64,000 nucleotides of DNA from Anaeramoeba flamelloides (taxonomy: Eukaryota; Metamonada; Anaeramoebidae): positions 2,492,001 through 2,556,000 of the forward strand of contig JANTQA010000042.1 of the NCBI GenBank assembly GCA_027625915.1, given 5' to 3'. Within the stretch, counting starts at the first letter, position 1. Every line of letters starts with the position of its first letter. Under the pieces are notes generated by a model, which worked only from the letters and a program-made list of their open reading frames with translations, did not search any database and was not told the origin of the DNA. Made by a program: the position numbers and the translations under genes. Below, in pieces: positions 57,255 to 64,000 of this stretch.

Positions 57255-60200
57255 ATGAGTGGACAACTAAACCGTTACCTTGCACAACGTGACAGACTAG
57301 GCAAAGAACTTGACTCTCTCAAAAAGGTTGAATCAATGGGCAGTGTTTGTGATAGGTAAACCTTATCACTTTTTCTTTTCTTTTTTTTTTTTTTAATCTT
57401 TTATTTTATTTACCCAAAAAATTACAAAAATAAAATAATAAAAAAAAAAAGAAAAAACAAAAAAAAAACAAAAAAAAAAACAAAAACAAAAACAAGAGAA
57501 CAAGAAACTCAAATAAAAAAAACCTTTCAAAAGAAATTCAAAAGAGATCAAACAAACAGTCTTTTTCAAAGAAAAAAACAGAAAAACCAATTTTTTTTGT
57601 TTTTCAAAAATCCAACAAAAATAATTTTTAATTTTGTGTTGTAAAATATTATAAAACGACAAGAATTAAATTTTCTCAAATAAACAAAACAAACCAATTA
57701 AGATCTCTTTTCTTTTCTTTTTTTTTTTTTGAGATAATTTTTTCAAAATATTACAAGAAAAAATGAAAATTTGATTTAGCACTGAATCGACCTCGATTAA
57801 AAATTTGCCGTTTATTTTTCCTCTATTTGGAATTAATTTGTTATATTTATAAAGAGAAGAATGGTTATGTGAGTTTCTTCTCTTTAAAGTTCTGATCATT
57901 AAAGTATGGAAAGTTTTTTTTTACCTCAAAATGTTCTACTGCACTTTACAATTTTTAGTGTTTCTTCATTAGGTAATATATCCACTTAGCTTGGAACTAT
58001 TTCAAAACTAAAGCAATATTTAAAGAGGTGTGTGGTTATAGCTGTTGTTGGGTTTGAGTTTTGGAGATCATTTGTATTGTCTCTCTTTGAAAATTTCGTT
58101 TCTTTTGATTTTTTTATTTGTCAAAAATTACTTTGATTTTTAAAAAGTTTTTCATTTGACAAATAAATTTTAAAATTGAATTAGAATTAAATAAAATACT
58201 CAAAATGAATTCTACCAAGATGAAATTGAATTAGTATATAAAAAAGAATTATTTCAGATCTCTAATAATACGTATTATTCAATATTTTTTTAGATTGTAG
58301 TATGGGATTATTTTTACAATAAAACCCCTTTAATTTCATATTTTGAAGAGCTGATAGATCTTACATTTTTCTTCTTATAATTCGAGTAGTATTTGGGATA
58401 ACAAAATCAATGAAAGAATTATATCAAAATTGGTTCATTATTAAAGAATTGACAAAAAAAAATTGAGGTCGATTCACTCAGTACAAGAATAGTAAAAAAA
58501 TTGTTTTCACTTTTTTTAAATTCACAAAACTTTGTTTTTTAGAAATTATTCCAAATTGGGGATGTAACTATAAGATCATAATCCAATAATTTTCAATTTA
58601 CAAGTTTTAACAATTAAAACTTTTAAAAACTTACATTCAAACCACTTTTTGACTTTTAACTTTTCTGAAAAACAGTTCGAGTTTTTGAAAGTTGTAAAAA
58701 TATAGTTAATTTAACTGTTGAGAGAAAAATGTTTGACACAGAAAAATGGTTGGACAGCAATGTTTATTGGGAACATTAGTAAAATTGAAAATCAAATCCT
58801 ATTGATAACTACGTGAATTTTATATAAATCCATGTTTAAATGTGTTACAAGTTCATTAATTTGTGGTGTGTGTAGAATACTCATTTGAATGGTTTGTAAC
58901 TAAAGTAGATCATGCTATTTTAACAAAAATCCAAGTTTTAGTAAAGTTTACTATTAATTCTGAAAATGGTAATTTTTAAACTTGCTTTAGATTATAAGAG
59001 ATAAGGTTTTGAAAAAGTAGAATTACATTAAACATTATTCTAAACAGTAGATTATTGTTATTTTCTTTAGTTATTTCACAAACGATTGAAATTAAAAATC
59101 ATTTTCAGTAATGTTCCCAATTAAAATTGCTATCCAACTATTTTTCTCTGTCCAACATTTTTCTCTCAACAGTAAATATAACTTTTAAAAAATTTCAAAT
59201 AAATTCAAAATGTTTATCTTTTTTTTAAATCAATTTTTTTTTTGCGTTTGTGTGCTTTAAAAAACTTTCAAGTATTTTAAATTTGAAAAATGTTTGAAAT
59301 AGTATCTGAATTTGAAATCTTGAAAAGATCAGAACTTTCAGGCTGAGCATCAAAAAAGTCTTGAAATTATTGAGATGGGCTGTGCTATTTTTGTCTTGAT
59401 TCTGTGAAAAAAGTGTCAAATTGGTTTTAATTGCAAAATTTTCGGTTGTAAAAAGGATAATTTTTTCGATAATATTCTACTTATTTTTTACTGATACAAT
59501 AAAGATATCTGAAACTGAAATTCCACAAATTGAAATACCTATTGTTAAAATCGTAAAGCCAATTTCACCTGAATAGGAAAATCATAGCAACTCAAAAACA
59601 AAAATTCATCAAGCTAATGTTTACAATTCGAATTCAAATTTTGAAAATAAAAGATGATTAAATTTTGGTTTTAATTTGAATGTTTTGAATTCTATTTTAA
59701 TTCTAATAATCAATCGAATTTTTGGACTTGGTTTTTGTTTTAAAATGATGGAAAAAACAATAAAAAACAATTCAAGAAATGCTAACTTTTACTACCATTT
59801 TATAAATAAAATCGATTTTCAAATTTTTTAATGGAATGATAATTTCAAGTTTCTTTCAGAAAATCTAACAAAAAAAGATTCTAGTGTAGTCATGGATCTC
59901 GTATCTGTTGAACCTGACCAACTGTTTGAAAGACAATTTTGAAAATTTTGTTGTCGCACTTTTTGAATCTTTTTTATGAATGACAAACACATTTTAAAAG
60001 GAAAAAATCAAAATTCTGATTTAAACACTGTTTCTTCCAACCAACAACATTCCTCAAATGTTTTCTCTCAAACCATTCATTTATTTTTCTTTTTCTTTTT
60101 CGTTTTTCGTTTTTCTTTTTCTTATTCCAATTCAAATAGTTTAATCCAATATACACAATCAATAACAGATCCATTAGTTCCAGGGACAGACAATTCGAAT

Positions 60201-60257
60201 AACCCATGGCTTAATCTAGACGAAGATGAACCAGGCTGTGGTTGTGTTATGATGTAA
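57255..60257 (+). CDS. Heterotrimeric G-protein gamma subunit, copy 2 (right arm), two exons
   Basis: Exon 1 is 57255-57355 and exon 2 is 60140-60257, encoding the same 72-aa G-gamma as the left-arm gene (coiled coil, DPLVPG, NPW, CaaX CVMM). The intron is 2784 nt with the same donor GTAAAC and acceptor AAATAG but different contents: a family-C inverted-repeat element (58714-59173) and one copy of a direct repeat (about 59502-59833). Exon 1 matches the left copy base for base as far as I can read, and about 160 nt of intron before exon 2 match too. The gene points away from its twin, with start codons about 4.1 kb apart. Both copies look intact and could be expressed. No G-beta gene lies in the window. 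Confidence 0.93.
58714..59173. mobile_element. Family C inverted-repeat element, copy 2
   Basis: Starts ACTGTTGAGAG and ends CTCTCAACAGT. Internal sequence is the reverse complement of 13593-14035. It lies in the intron of the right-arm G-gamma gene and is missing from the left-arm intron, so it probably inserted after the duplication, or was lost from the left. Confidence 0.87.
59502..59833. repeat. Direct repeat H, copy 2 (in right-arm G-gamma intron)
   Basis: Same orientation as copy 1 and about 3 kb downstream. The two copies bracket exon 1 of the right-arm G-gamma gene. Confidence 0.8.
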
Positions 60258-61002
60258 TATCTTTGACACTAAAATACACATCAAAAAAATTTTTAAAAAA
60301 ATTCCAAAATTATTAATATTTGCTGTATTATTTTCTTTTTGATTTGAAAAAAAATTCTTTTTTAAACAAATTTCATTTTTTCTCTTTATCTTGGAAATAA
60401 ATAACTGTCTTTATTACTCCGATAACAAGTAAAGACTGTTTATTTTTTATTTGTAAATTTACTTGAATGATAATTTTTTTACCTCAAATACTTTATCGTA
60501 TGAGATAACATAAATGTCTTGAAAGAATGTTTACTGTTAAAAAATATTTTATATTTCTAGATGTAGAGAGGAATACTTAAAGTTATTTCTAGACACAAAA
60601 ATAGAAAAATTAACACATTTCAAAAATTAAATAAATTTTATTTTATTCTTCAATACGTTTTATTTTTTTTCATTTTTTTGTCTTTTACCTTTTTGAGAAT
60701 AAAGCTAATTTAAATAGCAAAAAACAAAATCTTTTTGATCAATTTTTTTCAGTATTTAATATAAATTGGAATATTTTCAAGAAAATATCAAATAATTTAA
60801 TTACTTTTTTAAAAGTTTTTTAAGAACATAAAGTACATTCAAATGCACTGAGTAGAAGCACACCATTTAAACTAATATAATAGGAAGCTGCTCATGATGT
60901 TACCGCGGTATGAATCTATAATCTACAACACAAATGTCAACTATTAATGTTGGTTTAAGTGACTACGATCTGTTATTCGAGAATTAATATAGATGATTTT
61001 TT

Positions 61003-61375
61003 TCTATGGAATTGCACCGCATATGAAAACAATCACAAAATCTGAATCTTGGAATAAAAAAAAATAATATATCTAATATATTAAAAAATAATAATATTTT
61101 CAATATTATTATAATAAAAGATTCATCATATTTATTAAGGGACTAGTCTCTATTATTTTTTTTTTTTTGACCATTTTCTAAATAAGGTTTCCTTTGATGG
61201 AGATGTGTTTAATATTGAAAATAAACAGGCATCTTTCAAATCTCAGTTATTTGCAAAAAATTTTCTCAATCTGTATTAAATTTAGGTAAAAAAAATTAAT
61301 AGAGACTAGCCCCTTAACCTTAGTGGGTAAAATATTTATTTGTGAATCTTGAAGAAATTCCTAAATAAAAATGTT
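61003..61375. mobile_element. Family G element, copy 2, split by a family-F insertion
   Basis: Left end TTCTATGGAATTGCACCGCA matches the inverted end of 56011-56384. After the insertion at 61135-61317 the internal AAATTCCTAAATAAAAATG block continues. The far end is lost or abuts the palindrome array starting near 61380. Confidence 0.65.
61135..61317. mobile_element. Family F TTAA-flanked MITE, copy 3 (183 bp), inside a family-G element
   Basis: Runs from TTAAGGGACTAGTCTCTATT to GACTAGCCCCTTAA. Sequence on either side belongs to a family-G element like that at 56011-56384, so this copy is nested. Confidence 0.82.
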
Positions 61376-61379
61376 GGAT

Positions 61380-62130
61380 TTCGGAAAATGCCACAGAGTG
61401 CCACCAAGTGCGGTAGAGTACCATTGGACACTGTAGAATGTCGTTGAGTGACTATCTTTTCCAGAATTCAAAAGAATTGATAACAACCAAAGATTTTACT
61501 CTATTCTTTTGAATTCTGGAAAAGTTAATAACAGTTTTTTTTTAATTTTTGAAATGAAATGAAAATTTAATAAAATTTCAATTGATTTCAATAAGTAAAA
61601 AAAAATAAATAAAAACCCTACAGTTTTCTTGAGGTTTTCTGTTTTATCTATAAAGTGTTCTAGGTTTTTTTGAGGTTTTCTATTTTATTTAGAAAATCTA
61701 TTGATTTTCGTTAGGTTTTTTTTACTTTTTGAAATAAACCGAAAATTTATTAAAATTTTCTGTTTATTTCAAAAAGTAAAAAAAACCTAGAACACTTCAT
61801 AAATAAAATAGAAAACTCAAAAAAACCTAACGAAAATCTATTGATTTTTTTAACAAAAACAGAAAACTCAAGAAAAACTAATCACCATTTTATAGTCATT
61901 AAAGGAATTGAGTAAAATTTATGATTTCACTCTATTCTTTTAATTTCTGGAAAAGTTAACTGGAGTACCACCAAGTTTAGAGTTTTTTCAAGTGTCATCA
62001 AGTGTTTTCGAGTAACATAAATGCTGTAGAATGGCTTCAAGTGTCTAGTTTTTACAGAATCCAAAAGAATAGAGAAAAATCTAAAATTATACTCTAGAAT
62101 TTTAAATTCAGGAAAAGCTAACTTATAGCG
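61380..62130. repeat. Palindrome-module array 5 (largest)
   Basis: Linkers (CACAGAGTGCCACCAAGTGC, GTCGTTGAGTG) lead into hairpin TTTTCCAGAATTCAAAAGAA at 61459-61523. A nested foldback of about 260 bp centred near 61750 follows, with outer arms TTTTCTTGAG and CTCAAGAAAA and an inner aaataaaccg hairpin. Then a second linker block and another caaaagaat hairpin to about 62120. Confidence 0.85.
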
Positions 62131-62344
62131 GTTTTTTTCGTTTTGTTTTTGTTTCGAAAATTTATTAATTTTCTATTCAAAAGAAAAATCTATAAAAAAT
62201 CTAACTTCAAACAAGATACATTAACACCTCCCATAAATAATAAAATAAAAAATAATTGTTTTTGCTAAAAATAATATTTGTTTGATATTTTTTGTTATCA
62301 CTACAAGGAAAAAATAATAACAAGACTTCAAAAAATTTTATATA

Positions 62345-62537
62345 TAGTTAGTTCCACATTTAAGGTATAAACTTTGAATGAAATTTAAAGTACAAAAAAA
62401 TCTCAAATTAAGGTACAAAATTAGAATTTTTTTTATCCAAATTATTTTGCTTGTATCTGAATTTTGTACCTTAATTTAGGATTGTTCTTTTACATTAAAA
62501 ATTCTTGAAAGTTTGTATATAAAAGTCAAACCAATTG
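62345..62537. mobile_element. Family B foldback MITE, copy 4 (193 bp)
   Basis: TA-flanked and more diverged than copy 3, but with the same modules (AATCTCAAATTAAGGTACAA and the complementary right arm). Confidence 0.8.
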
Positions 62538-64000
62538 TACCGTCCTTACTTTATTTTTTTTTTAAAAAAAACAATTAAAGGTTTGGTCACTTGTAATACA
62601 TTTGTCACAGACAAAAGTATCTGCTTACCACGATTAAGTCTATTATGAAATTGTGTTCGTTTGATCTACAAAATTCAAAAAATAAATAAAAAATTCGTCA
62701 GTAGGTATTTTGATTATAATTCTTATTATTAAGATATTAACAATAGATATGCAAAAATATTGGAAAATCATGAATAATCAAACGTTTCCACGAAAAAATC
62801 ACAAAATTATAATAATCCACTAGATTCTTATAAAATATAAAAATAGTGAAAAATTAGAGAATTATTATTGGATTAAACACATGGAAAAACAAAGACTTTA
62901 ATAAAGTTGACTACTTTAAAATTATCTTTACCATTTAAAAGAATTGGCAAGTGTCTGAAAATGTTATAAATGGTCTTCTAGTATTTGAAAGGTTTCAAAT
63001 GCAGACAGTTTAATAAAGGTCAAGATGTTTTTTGTAGTGGAAAAAATTTTTTTCAAATTTTTTTATTTCCTTTTTGAGTTGAATTTCATTACGTGTTTAC
63101 CCCCTTAGAATTGTAAAGGACTTAATTGTCTTTGAAATGAAATTTTTACTTTAATTTGTTCTGAAAATATTCTAAGAAATAAAATTTCTAAATAATTATC
63201 TTACAAAGAACATTTAAAAATTACAAAATGTATATATGTTTATTCTAAAAAATAACTTCAAAAAATTTTCTAGGTTCTTCTGATTAAAATATTTTTCTTC
63301 TTTTTTTGTGATTTCAATATTTTACAATTTAAATTTTATCCAAAAAAAAAATTATTTCTTTTTTTCGAAAAGTTTTTGTCAACTTCAAAAACTTAAAGCT
63401 TTAATTATGAAAACAAACCTTACTTCATTATAAAATTTATTCGGACCATTTTATCTTGAAAATGTAGTGGAACCATTAAAAATAGTGAATAAATTACTAA
63501 ATATCTTCCGATATCACACCGAATAGTGGTTTTATTTATTGATTAGCATTAAATCAAGAAGTGTATATTTTTATTCGAAATAATTTAAAAGCAGAGAAAA
63601 ATTTCTATCAAATAAAAAATTAAAAAGATATTTTTTTTCATTATAAAATTTAGGTATTTTTTTAATCAAATAATTTTTTTTAATTTAAATAATTCAACCA
63701 TCAGTTTGAGTTCAAATTAAGATTTGAATTTTCGATCTTTTTTCAGATTTTCTTCATTTTTGACTTTTTTAAAATCCCTGTACCTATTAAACAATAGTAT
63801 TGAATAATAAACCATAAACCCAAAAATTTTCCTCAAAGATACCAATTTAAATCTATAATTTTGAAAAAAAAATTAAAGTAAAGATTTTTAATTAAAAAAA
63901 AGATAATTAATTAACGATAAAAACCAAACTAATTATCATAACTGGTGTTTTCTAATAATTTTTTTAATTTGTCTAAGAAAGATATAAATAAATTATATTT

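Larger units (their letters stand above)
57134..60405. repeat. Right arm of the G-gamma inverted duplication
   Basis: Inverted partner of 51185-53275. About 57770-59850 is private to this arm and includes a family-C element and a direct-repeat copy. The flanks rejoin the left arm at the segment ending ATGGATCTCGTATCTGTTG. The spacer between the arms is 53276-57133. Confidence 0.88.
60406..64000. other. Non-coding right end with nested repeats
   Basis: Family G split by family F, then palindrome array 5 and family-B copy 4. A slightly less AT-rich patch at about 60840-60990 (with GATGTTACCGCGGTATGAAT) is unassigned. The last 1.4 kb shows nothing recognisable. Confidence 0.65.

Noticed and set aside
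51185-60405. Inverted arms as an assembly or fold-back read artefact
   Set aside because: A 3.9-kb unique spacer and large private intron insertions are not expected of such artefacts, though long-read confirmation would still be useful.

Overview
This window is eukaryotic, extremely AT-rich DNA (non-coding parts look roughly 80% A+T) with large introns, many short inverted-repeat transposon derivatives and few genes. The protein set (TOR kinase with a complete FRB-kinase-FATC end, P4-ATPase, calcineurin-like phosphatase, heterotrimeric G-protein gamma subunits with CaaX boxes, a MENTAL-like membrane protein), Asn/Lys/Glu low-complexity inserts and GT-AG introns point to a free-living amoeboid or flagellate protist. 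Anaeramoeba-like metamonads or an amoebozoan would fit, but the assignment is inference. The standard genetic code is used.

Layout. 1-2208: non-coding. 2209-3117 (-): PPP-family Ser/Thr phosphatase in one exon. 3118-7500: non-coding with inverted-repeat elements. 7501-15312 (-): P4-type lipid flippase in four exons, with introns of 93, 1555 and 2003 nt, the two long ones full of repeats. 15313-21583: non-coding. 21584-33030 (-): TOR kinase in two exons (3039 aa) separated by a 2327-nt intron. 33031-39710: non-coding with repeats. 39711-40732 (+): MENTAL-like four-helix membrane protein in two exons. 40733-48073: non-coding with repeats. 48074-48994 (+): a CrtC/AttH-like (lipocalin-type) protein of bacterial flavour, probably lacking its first exon in this model. 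51345-53151 (-) and 57255-60257 (+): two head-to-head G-gamma genes encoding the same 72-aa protein, on the arms of a large inverted duplication with a 3.9-kb spacer. 60406-64000: nested repeats.

The joined exon models for the flippase, TOR, the MENTAL-like gene and both G-gamma genes are my reconstructions. In each the reading frame closes exactly across GT...AG introns and restores a family-conserved sequence, which is good evidence for the junctions. Several genes belong to signalling and endomembrane biology (TOR, G-gamma, phosphatase, flippase, late-endosome-like protein), but nothing shows that they act as one system.

The most unusual content is (i) the inverted G-gamma duplication whose exons are identical although the introns carry different insertions, (ii) a dispersed family of arrays built from several different palindromic modules joined by a GTAGAGTGCC-type linker, two of them inside introns, (iii) a phosphatase with Asn in place of a near-invariant catalytic Asp, (iv) a TOR FRB domain with a changed rapamycin-contact residue, and (v) the bacterial-type lipocalin gene. 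At least five short transposon families are represented (TA- and TTAA-flanked), including one element inserted into another. No tRNA, rRNA or CRISPR was seen.
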